The position numbers were made by a program, and so were the translations under genes. Below are positions 42,796 to 52,399 of a DNA stretch of 64,000 nt, in pieces (within the stretch, counting starts at the first letter, position 1; each line of letters opens with the position of its first letter). Origin of the DNA: Saprospira sp. CCB-QB6 (lineage in GTDB: Bacteria > Bacteroidota > Bacteroidia > Chitinophagales > Saprospiraceae). The stretch lies in NCBI RefSeq assembly GCF_028464065.1, contig NZ_CP116808.1, positions 1 to 64,000 of the forward strand. The letters run 5' to 3'. The notes under the pieces are model-generated. The model was not told where the DNA came from. It did no database searches and worked only from the letters and a program-made list of their open reading frames with translations.

Positions 42796-44286
42796 ATGCA
42801 AAAAACCACTACCCTTTTCTTCAGCTTTAGCTTAATTTTTATTCTTTTATCAGCCTGTACCTTTAGTCGAATTGGCATTCATATGATGCCAGCGGTTTCG
42901 GACTACAAGCTGTTTCCCAAAGATACTATTTTTGCAGCGGCTCAGCCTTCTGCATCCTTTATAGAGGCGCAAAATCCCGATATTTTGCCGCCTTTGGCCC
43001 ATTGGGTGCCTAGCGATTACCGTAAAGGGGAAGAAAATTGGGCGCGGTTTATGAAAATTAGCCATAGTACGGCTTTTTTGGTTTTGCGCAATGATAGTTT
43101 GTTGTTTGAGGATTATGCCAATGGACATGAAAAATATGATCCGCAGGTTGTCTTTTCTATTTCTAAATCGATTACGGCCCTATTGGTGGGAATTGCGATT
43201 GGGGAAGGAAAAATGTCGGTGGAGCAGCCTGTTTCTGATTTCATTCCAGAGTTTTCGGATCCAGAACGCCGAGGCATTAAGATATTTCATTTGCTCAATA
43301 TGGTTTCGGGCATCGACTTTAAGGACGAGCGCGATTTTGGCAAGCTCTCGGTCCTTTATTATAATAACAACCAAGATAAATACATTAGGAATTTTGATGC
43401 GATAGAGCATCGGCCGGGGACCCATTTTGCTTATAAATCATTAGCCACTCAAATTTTGTCCACTTGCTTAGAAGCTGCCACAGAGCAAGCCATTGGCGAT
43501 TATTTATCGAGCCGACTTTGGCAACCCATGGGTATGGAATGTCCCGCTTTGCTTACTGTAGATAGCAAAGAAGCTAATAACCAACGGGCTTTTGGTGGTT
43601 TTGCACTCTGTTCTAGAGATTTATTGCGTTTGGGGCAACTCCTTTTATATAAGGGCAATTGGCAGGGCAAACAGTTGGTCCCCAAAGATTTTATCGAGCA
43701 AATTATCAATCGTCAGGAGGATGGCCGTGCTTATTGGGGCTACCGCAATTGTTTTTGGCGAAATGGCGATTTAGAAAATGGCCTTTTTCAGGATCGCGAC
43801 TTTTTTGCCTCTGGTTATTTGGGCCAATTTATTTATGTCAACCCCAAACGGAATTTAGTCGTGATTCGACAAGGGACCAAAGAGAACTTCCTTTGGCGCT
43901 ATGTTTTTAATCGCTTAGCCCGAACTTTGGATGGCGAAAGCACCGACCTAAACGACCATTGCCAAAACTTTGAGGCCCAATTTGAAGGCGTCTATGAAGC
44001 CGAAGATGGAGAAGAAATCCAACTCATTGAACGGATAGACAAAAAAGGAGAACCCTTCTGGATTTGGAAAGGCCCCAAAGAAAAAAAGCAAAAGCTCAAG
44101 CGCTTTGATGGACTTTGCATTGGAAAAAGAAATCTAAGAATCAAAAAACGACTGGTTTTCAATAAAATAGGCCAAGACATTCAAGGCTTTTATTTAGACA
44201 ATCAAGATCAGGTGGATTTAAAATACTACCAAAAGAAATCGAGCCTTTCGCTCAAAGGCCGAAAAGCCCTGATAGCCGAATTTTAA
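42796..44286 (+). CDS. Class C beta-lactamase-like serine hydrolase lipoprotein
   Basis: A 496-residue protein with a lipoprotein signal (lipobox LSAC, Cys at about 21) and a penicillin-binding-like serine hydrolase domain (about 75-400). The active-site S-x-x-K is SISK with Ser121 and Lys124; HLLNMVSGIDF, a YKS-type second motif near residue 216 and the SGYLGQFIYV strand complete the site. This family includes esterases and peptidases; lactamase activity is not implied. About 100 extra residues follow the catalytic domain. It ends in a strong terminator. Confidence 0.82.
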   Translation: MQKTTTLFFSFSLIFILLSACTFSRIGIHMMPAVSDYKLFPKDTIFAAAQPSASFIEAQNPDILPPLAHWVPSDYRKGEENWARFMKISHSTAFLVLRNDSLLFEDYANGHEKYDPQVVFSISKSITALLVGIAIGEGKMSVEQPVSDFIPEFSDPERRGIKIFHLLNMVSGIDFKDERDFGKLSVLYYNNNQDKYIRNFDAIEHRPGTHFAYKSLATQILSTCLEAATEQAIGDYLSSRLWQPMGMECPALLTVDSKEANNQRAFGGFALCSRDLLRLGQLLLYKGNWQGKQLVPKDFIEQIINRQEDGRAYWGYRNCFWRNGDLENGLFQDRDFFASGYLGQFIYVNPKRNLVVIRQGTKENFLWRYVFNRLARTLDGESTDLNDHCQNFEAQFEGVYEAEDGEEIQLIERIDKKGEPFWIWKGPKEKKQKLKRFDGLCIGKRNLRIKKRLVFNKIGQDIQGFYLDNQDQVDLKYYQKKSSLSLKGRKALIAEF

Positions 44287-44324
44287 AAAAAAGCCCCATG
44301 CACTAGTGCATGGGGCTTTTTTGC
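44284..44324. terminator. Terminator after the serine hydrolase gene
   Basis: A perfect inverted repeat AAGCCCCATGCACT/AGTGCATGGGGCTT followed by six T's, between the hydrolase stop and glpK. Confidence 0.9.
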
Positions 44325-44366
44325 GTATATTTTAGGCCTTTTTTTGGACCAAAATACGCCAACATC

Positions 44367-45851
44367 ATGATTCTCGCCTTAGACCAAGGAACCAGCAGCT
44401 CTAGAGCCCTGCTTTTTGATCAAAATGGCCAATTGCTCGGCCTCGAACAACAAGAATTTCAACAATATTATCCCCAAGAAGCCTGGGTAGAACATGATGC
44501 CGAAGAAATTTGGCGCTCTCAACTACAGGTGGCCCAGCGCCTGATCGAAAAAATGCAAATTTCTCCTCAAGCCATCCAAGCAATTGGCATTACCAACCAA
44601 AGAGAAACCACTATTTTATGGGATAAAAAAACGGGCCGCCCCGTTCATAGAGCCATCGTTTGGCAAGACCGCCGAACCGCTAGCTATTGCGAAGAGCTTA
44701 AACAAGCCGGCCATGCCGATTATCTCCGCAAACATACAGGCCTTTTAGCCGATGCCTATTTCTCGGCCACCAAAATACGTTGGATCCTAGAACATGTTCC
44801 CCAAGCCAAAGCCCTAGTCGAAAAAGAACAGCTTTGTTTTGGCACCGTTGATAGCTGGTTGCTTTGGAAATTGACCAATGGAAAGGTCCATAAAACAGAC
44901 CCTAGCAACGCTAGTCGAACGCTGCTCTATAATTTGCATACAGGAAATTGGGACCCCAATTTGTTAGATATTTTTGGCATTCCCGCCCATATTTTACCCG
45001 AAATATCCGCCTCTTCGGGCCTCTTTGGCCATACAGATATTTCTCTTTTTGGGGCAAAAATTCCCATTACCGGCATTGCAGGCGATCAGCAAGCGGCCCT
45101 CTTTGGACAAGGTTGTTGGCAGGCGGGTAGCGTAAAAAACACCTACGGTACCGGCTGCTTTATGCTGATGAATACCGGAACTCAGGCCCAAAGTTCTAAA
45201 TCGGGCCTACTCACAACCGTCGCCTGGGAAATTGAAGGCGAGCGAACTTATGCCCTAGAAGGAGCCGTTTTTGTAGCTGGTGCCGCTATTCAGTGGCTGC
45301 GAGACAGCCTGCGCATCCTCGATTCAGCCAAAGATTCTAGCTATTTTGCTCAGCAGGTAGAAGATACCAATGGCGTTTATTTTGTCCCTGCCTTTGCGGG
45401 CCTGGGCGCCCCTTATTGGGATATGTACGCTCGGGGCGCCATTTTGGGCCTTAGCCGAAGCAGCACAAAAGCCCATATTGTTCGAGCGGCTTTAGAATCC
45501 CTAGCCTATCAAACCAAAGATTTACTTTTGGCCATGCAACAAGATGCCCAACTGCCTTTGGTCCAACTCAAAGTGGATGGCGGCGCCTCGGCCAATGACT
45601 TTCTCATGCAATTTCAAGCCGATATCCTAAATGCAGAGCTTCTTCGTCCCAGCCTCCAAGAAACTACCGCCGCTGGAGCAGCCTATTTGGCCGGCTTGGG
45701 CGCCAAAGTCTGGAGCAAAAACGATATTCAAGGCTTTTTGGCCCAACAAGCCCAATCTTTTCAACCCAATATGCCTGCTGCCGACCGAGAAAATCGCTAT
45801 ACCCGCTGGCTAAAAGCCGTTGCCCGAACTCGACATTGGGCAGAGGAATAA
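44367..45851 (+). CDS. glpK: Glycerol kinase
   Basis: Phosphorylates glycerol to sn-glycerol-3-phosphate. From MILALDQGTSSSRALLFD the protein has 494 residues, normal for GlpK of the FGGY family. It shows the ATP/phosphate motifs DQGTSSSR, NQRETTILWD, VDSWLLWKLT, ITGIAGDQQAALFGQ and NTYGTGCFMLMNTG. An upstream in-frame ATG inside the terminator region is rejected. No GlpF, GlpD or regulator is adjacent, so the gene stands alone here. Confidence 0.96.
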   Translation: MILALDQGTSSSRALLFDQNGQLLGLEQQEFQQYYPQEAWVEHDAEEIWRSQLQVAQRLIEKMQISPQAIQAIGITNQRETTILWDKKTGRPVHRAIVWQDRRTASYCEELKQAGHADYLRKHTGLLADAYFSATKIRWILEHVPQAKALVEKEQLCFGTVDSWLLWKLTNGKVHKTDPSNASRTLLYNLHTGNWDPNLLDIFGIPAHILPEISASSGLFGHTDISLFGAKIPITGIAGDQQAALFGQGCWQAGSVKNTYGTGCFMLMNTGTQAQSSKSGLLTTVAWEIEGERTYALEGAVFVAGAAIQWLRDSLRILDSAKDSSYFAQQVEDTNGVYFVPAFAGLGAPYWDMYARGAILGLSRSSTKAHIVRAALESLAYQTKDLLLAMQQDAQLPLVQLKVDGGASANDFLMQFQADILNAELLRPSLQETTAAGAAYLAGLGAKVWSKNDIQGFLAQQAQSFQPNMPAADRENRYTRWLKAVARTRHWAEE

Positions 45852-45866
45852 TTGTTTTGAGCACTA

Positions 45867-45996
45867 TTTTTTGGGGCTTGCCGCCTATGGCGGCCGCTCC
45901 CCTTTGCAGCTCGCAAGCCTGCTCGGCCCTGCGGGCTGCCGCCCTTTGGGCGGCACTGCGACGGGCAGCTAAGCCTGCGGCGGCTTCGCCGCCTGC
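45867..45996 (-). repeat. Structured intergenic repeat, class D
   Basis: Reverse copy 16 bases after glpK. Terminal stem GGCTT/AAGCC, central stem GCAG/CTGC. H1 is lengthened to TGCCGCCC-aaa-GGGCGGCA and the usual GACC plus H2 are missing, making this a natural deletion variant. H3 CCGCC-ata-GGCGG. Confidence 0.88.
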
Positions 45997-46011
45997 AAAA
46001 CGCAGTTGGAC

Positions 46012-47421
46012 CTAATCATAGCTCAAACGAATCAAGCGAAACTTATTGTTCCGCTCACTAATCGCCAAAGTCGTTTTGGCAGAAACCTGCTTGGCTCGTT
46101 GAAATTCTGGCAAAATAGCCGAGCGTTTTGGCCCAAAAAGACGTTGCCGTTCAGCCTTCCCCCTTGCATCTACAGTATATTCATAAACTCGCCCCAAATA
46201 GCGAATTTCATCATTGTAGATAAAGCGCAGATGACGAGCCGTTTTCATCAGAAAAAAAGAAGAGTAACGCCCCTCATCGTTCTCCGATTTTTGCTGTTTG
46301 AACAACACCTCTTGCCAATGCAATTCTCCAGAGGGGTGTATAGAACTTAGCAAAACATTCTCATAGAGATAATCCGTTTGCCGAATGGGCGTATGATCTT
46401 GGTAATAGGTTCGATGATTATTGTAGTCATATTTTCGGTAGCGTTCGGCCACCAATAAAATCCCCCCATCTCGACGGGGAATCAGCTCCCGCAAACGCAG
46501 ATATTCCACTCTACGCAGATTTTTTCGCTTTTGGCCTGTTAAGCTACGAATTAGTGTATCCTCAAAAGGATGTAATTTGAGCAGGGCCTCCTCTTGCATA
46601 TCATAACGCAAATAAAATAGCCCCTCTACTTCATTGCCCGATTGATAATAAAGGCCTGCGACAAGCAGCTGCTGATTAAGCTCATCATAATCAACTAAAT
46701 AGCCATCTGTTTTAGCCACGCCAAAATCAATTTTGTGCTTTTTGTGCTCCCCTTCCTCTGAAATGCTAAAGAGTAGAAAATGATGATCATCTCGTCGAAG
46801 TCGGTTTTGAAACTCAAAGAGTAAAAGCACTTCGCCCGAATTACAAATGACAATATGTTCTAAGCGCTTAAAGTTTTTAATCTCAAAATCTTTGAGCGTA
46901 TACTCCCAGCGCAGCTGCCGATCTGCTAGGTTATAACAGCCCCATTCAATTTCTCGATTATTCACCTTATAAAAAACTAAGAGTTCTGACCTATCTTGAG
47001 AGAGCTCCCAACGCAAGCTATTATAGGAAATAGTATTTTTAAAAAAGAGTAGGGCTTCATCTGCTAATTCTTGGCCTTGCCCATCAATTTCCTTCATTCG
47101 GATCTCTGTATTGCCATCAAAATGGATGGCATAGATAATCTGGAAGCGATCCTGTTGCTGAAGGGTTTCCATAAAAAATACATTATTTCTTTTATAGCTG
47201 ATGCTTGCCTCCCATTCCTCTTCTAGGTTCATTCGAAAACTGTGAATGCCATGGTCTTTACCTACACCTTCACGATAGACATAATAAAGGCTATCCATTT
47301 GGCCCAAAACAAAACAATCTCGGTCTCGCCCCATGCTATAAGCAGGTGAGCTACTTATAGTCTGCGCCCAAAGGCCAGAGGATGCTATAAGAAAACAGAA
47401 AAAAAAGGGTGTAAGCTTCAT
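46012..47421 (-). CDS. Hypothetical exported beta-rich protein
   Basis: A 469-residue protein with a signal peptide (about 1-19, ending LWAQ). The rest is a series of beta strands with charged turns (MDSLYYVYREGVG, FFMETLQQQDRFQIIYAI, SLRWELSQDRSELLVFYKV, EYLRLRELIPRRDGGILLVA) like a beta-propeller, possibly a seven-bladed one. No recognised domain and no sorting tail, so it is probably periplasmic or outer-membrane associated. Its upstream gap holds a structured repeat. Confidence 0.6.
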   Translation of the reverse strand: MKLTPFFFCFLIASSGLWAQTISSSPAYSMGRDRDCFVLGQMDSLYYVYREGVGKDHGIHSFRMNLEEEWEASISYKRNNVFFMETLQQQDRFQIIYAIHFDGNTEIRMKEIDGQGQELADEALLFFKNTISYNSLRWELSQDRSELLVFYKVNNREIEWGCYNLADRQLRWEYTLKDFEIKNFKRLEHIVICNSGEVLLLFEFQNRLRRDDHHFLLFSISEEGEHKKHKIDFGVAKTDGYLVDYDELNQQLLVAGLYYQSGNEVEGLFYLRYDMQEEALLKLHPFEDTLIRSLTGQKRKNLRRVEYLRLRELIPRRDGGILLVAERYRKYDYNNHRTYYQDHTPIRQTDYLYENVLLSSIHPSGELHWQEVLFKQQKSENDEGRYSSFFLMKTARHLRFIYNDEIRYLGRVYEYTVDARGKAERQRLFGPKRSAILPEFQRAKQVSAKTTLAISERNNKFRLIRLSYD

Positions 47422-47495
47422 ATAGGCAGTTTTTAAAGAAGTTCATTGTCCGTACAATTTAAAAGTGCTAATTTTGGCCCAAATTATTAAAATTG

Positions 47496-47657
47496 GGCTG
47501 GCGATCTGCAACAGTGGCCGAAGGCCAGACCAAGTCGGCGAAGCCGCCACAGCGAAGCAAGTAACAGCGAGCTGCGACAACCAGCCTCAAAGAGGCGCCA
47601 GTTCGACGACCGAAGGGAGTAACCGCCGCCTTTTATAAAAGCGGAGGCCCCAAAAAA
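47496..47657 (+). repeat. Structured intergenic repeat, divergent copy
   Basis: Forward copy with a poor left terminal arm and central stem CAG/CTG. H1 TGGCC-gaa-GGCCA. The usual GCAGGGCCGAGCGA core is replaced by ACAGCGAAGCAAGTAAC, also found in the copy at 55424. The right module with GTTCGACGACC and GGGAGTAACCGCC matches the copy at 39525. Confidence 0.8.
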
Positions 47658-47685
47658 CAACAAAAAAAAATTAAATAAAGATATT

Positions 47686-48738
47686 ATGCGTGTCTATTCA
47701 ATTCTTCTATTTTTTGGCCTTTGCTTAGCACTTGGTGCCTGTAATAACGAAAATGTAAATGAGCGTCCACAACAAAAATATGATATTCCAGCGATTGACC
47801 AACTGAGTCAACTAATTGCTAAAAGTCCCCAAGATGCTAGTTTGTATGCAGATCGCTCCCGAGCATTTTGGGAGGCTGAGCTTTATAAAGAGGCCGAATT
47901 AGATGCTGAGAAAGCATTAGCTTTAGATTCTACTAAGGTAGAATATTATGCCGTTTTAGCAGATGCCTATTTTGATAATCAGCATTCTTTATCGGCTATT
48001 AAAGTCTTGGAAAAGGCCATTGATCGTTTTCCACAAGCGGTCCCCCTTTATTTAAAATTGGCGGAGATGCAGAATATCGTCAAGCAATACCAAGAAGGTA
48101 TGCTTATTTTGGATAAGTTAGAAAAGATACAACCTAGCCAGCCCGATGCACTTTATTTGCGTGGAAATATGCTACGCGATATGGGAGATACAGCTCAGGC
48201 TATGGAGAGTTTTCAAGCTACAGTAGAGCAAGATGCCGATTATTTAGATGCCTATATGCAATTGGCCATTTTGGGAGATAAAATAAACGCTCCCTATACG
48301 GTAAGCTATATTGATAATGCTTTGCGGATTGATTCTACTTATGAAGATGCCCTTTTACTCAAGGCCCAATATTACCATTTCCGTTCTCAATTTGAGGAGG
48401 CTGAAGCCACATACAAACAGGGGATTTTGCGGCAGCCCATGAGCCCTAACCTCAATTACAACCTGGCGCTCATGTACTTAGAACTAGGAGATAGTGCAGC
48501 TAAACAAACGGAAAAAGCGCAAGACTTTTTCACTAAAGCCCTGCGCCATTTTGACAATGCCACAAAATTTGACCCTCAATTTGCCGATGCCTATTATTAT
48601 AAGGCTATTGCTGCCGAGCGCCTAGGCAAAAAAGAAATTGCCCTCAAAGAGTATGAAAATGCCTTAAACATGGAAGTTCTCTTAAAAACTGTAGACCCCG
48701 CCACTGTAGAAGCAGCTATGGCTCGCCTGCGATCCTAA
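47686..48738 (+). CDS. TPR-repeat lipoprotein
   Basis: A 350-residue protein: signal sequence with lipobox LGAC (Cys19), then about eight tetratricopeptide repeats filling residues 45-345 (ASLYADRSRAFWEAELYKEA, ALYLRGNMLRDMGDTAQAM, ALLLKAQYYHFRSQFEEAEA, ADAYYYKAIAAERLGKKEIA). It is probably anchored in a membrane facing the periplasm and works as a protein-interaction scaffold. Its last four bases overlap the stop of the small convergent gene at 48735. Partners unknown. Confidence 0.88.
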   Translation: MRVYSILLFFGLCLALGACNNENVNERPQQKYDIPAIDQLSQLIAKSPQDASLYADRSRAFWEAELYKEAELDAEKALALDSTKVEYYAVLADAYFDNQHSLSAIKVLEKAIDRFPQAVPLYLKLAEMQNIVKQYQEGMLILDKLEKIQPSQPDALYLRGNMLRDMGDTAQAMESFQATVEQDADYLDAYMQLAILGDKINAPYTVSYIDNALRIDSTYEDALLLKAQYYHFRSQFEEAEATYKQGILRQPMSPNLNYNLALMYLELGDSAAKQTEKAQDFFTKALRHFDNATKFDPQFADAYYYKAIAAERLGKKEIALKEYENALNMEVLLKTVDPATVEAAMARLRS

Positions 48739-48929
48739 TCTTCCTGTTCTTCTTCTCCTTCTTCCTCCTTATCTCTCAACTTTTTGTCATCGACATTTTC
48801 GTTGAGAAAGTCATTTAGGCGGTCAATAGAAAAAGAACTCTTGATTTCACCAAACTCATTGATGTGGATTTCAAAACCCTCAAGGTCTTTATGCATCTTG
48901 GGGGTTTTTCCTTTTTTATTCTTGCTCAT
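48735..48929 (-). CDS. Small conserved Bacteroidota protein
   Basis: A 64-residue hydrophilic protein: a basic start (SKNKKGKTPKMHKDLEGF), the core IHINEFGEIKSSFSIDRLND and FLNENVDDKKL, and an acidic tail of Glu/Asp. Small proteins with this DLEGFxIxINEFGEI core seem widespread in Bacteroidota and unnamed, which supports it being real. It lies between PorP/SprF (divergent) and the TPR gene (convergent, four-base overlap). Confidence 0.65.
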   Translation of the reverse strand: MSKNKKGKTPKMHKDLEGFEIHINEFGEIKSSFSIDRLNDFLNENVDDKKLRDKEEEGEEEQED

Positions 48930-48971
48930 AATTAGTTATTTTGATCAGTCTAAACTAAAGCTTTAAAATTT

Positions 48972-49958
48972 ATGCTGCAAATCTCCCCTTATCTATTTTT
49001 TCTGTTGCTCTTTGCTTCGCCTTTATTTGGGCAGCAGCTTCCACTTAGTCAGGAGTATCAGCAGCAGGCCTTTTTTCTCAATCCTGCTGCTCTGGGCCAA
49101 GAAGGTGTTCAGCAAATTCAATTAGGCTACAAACAGCAATGGTTAAACATGCCCGAATCACCGAGAACAGCCAGTTTAGCCTACCAACACTGGCTGGAAG
49201 ATAAAAACATGGCCTGGGGATTGGCCTTGCAACAAGATAGAACTGGCCCAAGTTCCTATACCGCCCTACAATTTTCTTACGCCTATCAATTGCGCTTTGG
49301 ACGAGCAAAAAAAGGCGAATTCGGACAGCGTCTAAACTTAGGTTTAAGTTTATCCACCCTGTACTATCAGCTCCGAGGAGAAGATTTATTAGCCTCGGAC
49401 CCCAACGACCCCCTCATTATCCAAAATAATGAAAGCCAATTGCTGCCAGAGGCGGCTTTGGGCGCAGTTTACCATACTGAACAGTTTCAATTGGGCTTTT
49501 CGGTCCCTCAAATTTTAGGCCTCAAGCTACGCTTTTCCGATGGACAGTCGCTATCCGATTTAAGACGAGTAGCCCATGTTTATTTGCATGCCGCTACCAA
49601 AATTGATTTTTATTCTGGTAGTTTTAGAAAAGCTGGCGAAGCCCCAAAACATCGTATTATTCCACAAATTTGGTTTCGCTACGCCCTCAATGCTCCCTTT
49701 GGCGTTATCCTCAATGCCCAATATATTTATGATCAGCGCTTTTTGCTGGGCCTTGGCTATGGCAGCGAGGGTAGCCTAATGTTTTCTTTGGGCACACAGC
49801 TAAAAAAACGCTATCGAGTGAGCTATATTTTTAGCCAAACAGCCAGCACTTTAGGCCCACAATTGGGCAGTAATCATGAAGTACTTCTGGCCTATACCCT
49901 CTTTGCCAATGGAAAAGGCTGGCAACAGCCAGCCCTCCCCTCTGTTTGGAGCAAATAA
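48972..49958 (+). CDS. PorP/SprF-family type IX secretion membrane protein
   Basis: A 328-residue outer-membrane beta-barrel. The signal peptide (about 1-20, ending LFGQQ) is followed by the family hallmark LSQEYQQQAFFLNPAALG, then WLNMPESPRTASLAYQHW, and regular barrel strands to the C-terminus (LFANGKG). Members act with T9SS in gliding and adhesin display; many paralogues exist per genome and often lie beside OmpA/PD40 proteins. The OmpA protein at 50093 is convergent with it. Its substrate adhesin is not in the window. Confidence 0.88.
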   Translation: MLQISPYLFFLLLFASPLFGQQLPLSQEYQQQAFFLNPAALGQEGVQQIQLGYKQQWLNMPESPRTASLAYQHWLEDKNMAWGLALQQDRTGPSSYTALQFSYAYQLRFGRAKKGEFGQRLNLGLSLSTLYYQLRGEDLLASDPNDPLIIQNNESQLLPEAALGAVYHTEQFQLGFSVPQILGLKLRFSDGQSLSDLRRVAHVYLHAATKIDFYSGSFRKAGEAPKHRIIPQIWFRYALNAPFGVILNAQYIYDQRFLLGLGYGSEGSLMFSLGTQLKKRYRVSYIFSQTASTLGPQLGSNHEVLLAYTLFANGKGWQQPALPSVWSK

Positions 49959-50062
49959 CTAACTGCCCCAAAAAATGTTTTGCAAAAGGTCCTCTATATT
50001 TGAATAAAATTATATTTTTGTTTTGTCCACCTACTTATAGGTTGGTGAATCAACAAGTGTTT

Positions 50063-50096
50063 GAGGGATTGTCTCTAAAGGCGATCCCTTTTTTAT
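50063..50096 (+). terminator. Terminator of the PorP/SprF gene
   Basis: AGGGATTG/CGATCCCT (one mismatch inside) around a loop, followed by six T's. It reaches the stop codon of the convergent gene. Confidence 0.7.
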
Positions 50097-51148
50097 TGGG
50101 CCAAAGCCTTAATCTCTATTCGCCAGTTATTGGCCCTTCTTTTTGCGGTATCATTGGCATTGATATTTTGACTGCTGCCTCGGCCCTTGAGCGTTAACTG
50201 ACTAGCCGAAATGCCCTTGGCCACTAAATAATTGACTACACTTTCTGCTCTAGCCTTAGAGAATATGCGATTGGTCGCTTCCTCTCCTGTATTATCACTA
50301 TGGCCCGAAATTTCAAACTTTTGTTGGGGAAATCGACCCAGATTCTCAGCCAATTCATCCAAAATAGGGAGACTTTCGGCCTTGAGGCGCTCCGTCCCCG
50401 TCTCAAAGGCAATTTCCTTTAGCCAAATGCGCTCTTCGGCCTTAAAATCTTGGCCCTTTTGGTAATTTACCAATTCTACTTGGCCCTTAAAAAGCGTCAC
50501 CGAAGCCCAATCTATATAAATATAAGCACAATCTTTTTTTCCAAAATCACGCAGGCTCATCTCATTGTTATCACTAAAATTACCTAAGGTCAAGTAGCGC
50601 TCACCTCCCTCTGCCTTATAAATAGCCGAGACTTCTTGCCATTGGTATTGCTCCCGAATTTTACCATTATCAGCCCGCAACTTCAGCGAAGGGCCCTCCA
50701 AACTAGTATAACCCTCCACAACCTTGGGCGCCACCGTGTCAAAGCGCAAACCCAATTCATCTATAGGCGTATAACAAAAACGAATTGGGCGGCGCAACCT
50801 CATTTTGACCAAATATTCTTTATTGGCCGCTAAGGGCTCTTCCAATTCTCCCGTTAGATATTCTCCTTCTTTGGCCAAACCCAAGCCCGCATAAACCTTC
50901 CCCTCGGCAGGAGTAGGCATTTTTAGGGCCTGAATATAAGTTTTTCGTTCAGGCAGTAAGGGACAGCCCGGATTAAAAAAATTGGGCTGCCCCGCTGTTA
51001 GCTGCCAAGCCCTAGGCGCAGAAACCAATTCGGTACTATCATCACAGTTGCAGCCCTCCTCAAAAGAAGGGTTTTTTAATAGGTTGTTTTGGGCCATGAG
51101 TGGCTGTCCCAATGCCCATAAAAAGGCAGCAAAAATCAATTGACGCAT
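50093..51148 (-). CDS. OmpA-family outer-membrane protein
   Basis: A 351-residue protein with a signal peptide (about 1-19, ending LMAQN), an N-terminal galactose-binding-like beta-sandwich (about 22-210; NLLKNPSFEEGCNCDD, WQLTAGQPNFFNPGCPLLPE), then an OmpA domain (about 235-350). That domain includes ISGHSDNTGEEATNRIFSKARAES and NNWRIEIKALAQ, which bind peptidoglycan. The jelly-roll plus OmpA layout suggests a cell-surface anchor that holds a glycan- or protein-binding module. The A-rich end of a structured repeat lies 16 bases from its start. Confidence 0.85.
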   Translation of the reverse strand: MRQLIFAAFLWALGQPLMAQNNLLKNPSFEEGCNCDDSTELVSAPRAWQLTAGQPNFFNPGCPLLPERKTYIQALKMPTPAEGKVYAGLGLAKEGEYLTGELEEPLAANKEYLVKMRLRRPIRFCYTPIDELGLRFDTVAPKVVEGYTSLEGPSLKLRADNGKIREQYQWQEVSAIYKAEGGERYLTLGNFSDNNEMSLRDFGKKDCAYIYIDWASVTLFKGQVELVNYQKGQDFKAEERIWLKEIAFETGTERLKAESLPILDELAENLGRFPQQKFEISGHSDNTGEEATNRIFSKARAESVVNYLVAKGISASQLTLKGRGSSQNINANDTAKRRANNWRIEIKALAQ

Positions 51149-51163
51149 AAGTTTTATTTTTTG

Positions 51164-51304
51164 TTTTTGGGGCTGCCCCGGCCAAGGGGCGGGTCGGGCT
51201 GTGTCGGGGCTCGCTATTCGCTCGGCCCTGCGCGGGCTTTGCCCGCTGGGTCTGCGGCTTTGCCGCCCCCCTATCCATCCCTAAGCCGGCGGCTGCGCCG
51301 CCTC
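51164..51304 (-). repeat. Structured intergenic repeat, class A
   Basis: Reverse copy. The terminal stem GGCTT/CAGCC pairs at four of five positions. The central stem is GGGG/CCCC, so class A can carry the class B central pair. H1 GCGGC-aaa-GCCGC, H2 GCGGGC-aaa-GCCCGC. Confidence 0.9.
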
Positions 51305-51402
51305 TAGATGCAGTAAGTTCTTTTCCTCCTAAGAATACATAATGATGCCAAAAAGTTAGTAGAATCGCTTTAGGATTTTAGATTTTTTTGCGTCCTACAT
51401 TT

Positions 51403-51541
51403 GGCCCAGCGCTGCGCAGCGGTGGCCGCAGGCCAGACCAAAGCCCGCAGGCGGCTGCAGGGCCGAGCAGACCTGCGAGCCGCGCAGCATAGCGGCGGCC
51501 GACCTAGCCGAAGGCTAGCCGGCCGCGGGCCCCAAAAAAAA
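51403..51541 (+). repeat. Structured intergenic repeat, class C
   Basis: Forward copy facing away from the previous one. Terminal stem GGCCC/GGGCC, central stem CGG/CCG, H1 TGGCC-gca-GGCCA. Middle of the GCAG-ac-CTGC form; long H3 GCGGCCG...CGGCCGC. It runs into the terminator of the next gene. The 97 bases before it hold nothing recognised. Confidence 0.92.
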
Positions 51542-51574
51542 AGACCAAGACACAAAAAAGTGCTTGGTCTTCAA
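51538..51574 (-). terminator. Terminator of the beta-barrel gene at 51611
   Basis: AAGACCAAG/CTTGGTCTT with inner CAC/GTG pairs, and a run of nine A's on the plus strand that gives T's to the minus-strand transcript. Confidence 0.75.
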
Positions 51575-51610
51575 AGAACTAATCTTTGTTATTTTGCTTA
51601 GCAGGGCTGA

Positions 51611-52399
51611 TTATTCGCCACCGCCAATTGTATAAGTCAAGCCTACAGTAAGGCCACCCATTACGTTATAAGCTGTACCGCGAGAAGCAGAACCTGCATC
51701 ATCGGGAAAAGCAGAAGGGTTGGTCAATGAAACATAAGGGCTAGCATCATAAGACTCTTCGCCTTCGGGATTGCTCAATGAGCCAGAGAGGTGGAAAAGT
51801 ACCAAAATTTTCATGTTTTCATCAATATTGATGGCTCCACCCATTTCTACAGTAGCCCCAAAAACTACATCATTGTAGATTTTGTAGTTTTCGCCAGTAA
51901 AGGGGTTTTCTACCTGAGTCAAATCAATGTCTTCACGATCCATACGAACAATAGAGCCACTATTTTCGTCATAGTTGTAAACGGCCTTGCTAAGAAAATC
52001 TAGGTGAGGACCAAAACGGAAATAAGAAGTGAAAGAGCCTTCTGTGCTTCCATTAAATTTTAGCAAAACGGGAACACGGACATAAGTCAATTTACGAGAA
52101 TATACATCCATATCTTCCTTATTGCTTGAAGATGCTTTGTTGATGTAATTCTGACCTTGCTGAGAAAGGTTTAGCCCAACTTGAAGCCCCATACTTTCCG
52201 TAAAGTTAATTCCTAAATGAGCTCCGGCATTATAGCCAAAAGTTGCTTGTAGGTCCATGTCATCGCCCTGAGCAAAATCTTCATCGTTGATGATCCAGCT
52301 AGTAGCAGGCGTGAAAGTGACGCCAAATTCTAGGCCTTTTTGGGCAAAGCCAAACTGTGCAGCCATTAGAAAAAGAGCTAGTAAACTTAGGTTACGCAT
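51611..52399 (-). CDS. Outer-membrane beta-barrel protein (PorT-like)
   Basis: From the preferred start MRNLSLLALFLMAAQFGFAQ (262 residues; a longer start would bury the signal peptide). It follows the Bacteroidota outer-membrane beta-barrel (porT/OMP_b-brl_2) pattern: LEFGVTFTPATSWIIND, AGAHLGINFTESMGLQVGLN, LTYVRVPVLLKFN, YFRFGPHLDFLSKAVY, and a last strand near MGGLTVGLTYTIG. The fold is clear but the function is not. It is divergent from the DUF5686 gene. Confidence 0.85.
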   Translation of the reverse strand: MRNLSLLALFLMAAQFGFAQKGLEFGVTFTPATSWIINDEDFAQGDDMDLQATFGYNAGAHLGINFTESMGLQVGLNLSQQGQNYINKASSSNKEDMDVYSRKLTYVRVPVLLKFNGSTEGSFTSYFRFGPHLDFLSKAVYNYDENSGSIVRMDREDIDLTQVENPFTGENYKIYNDVVFGATVEMGGAINIDENMKILVLFHLSGSLSNPEGEESYDASPYVSLTNPSAFPDDAGSASRGTAYNVMGGLTVGLTYTIGGGE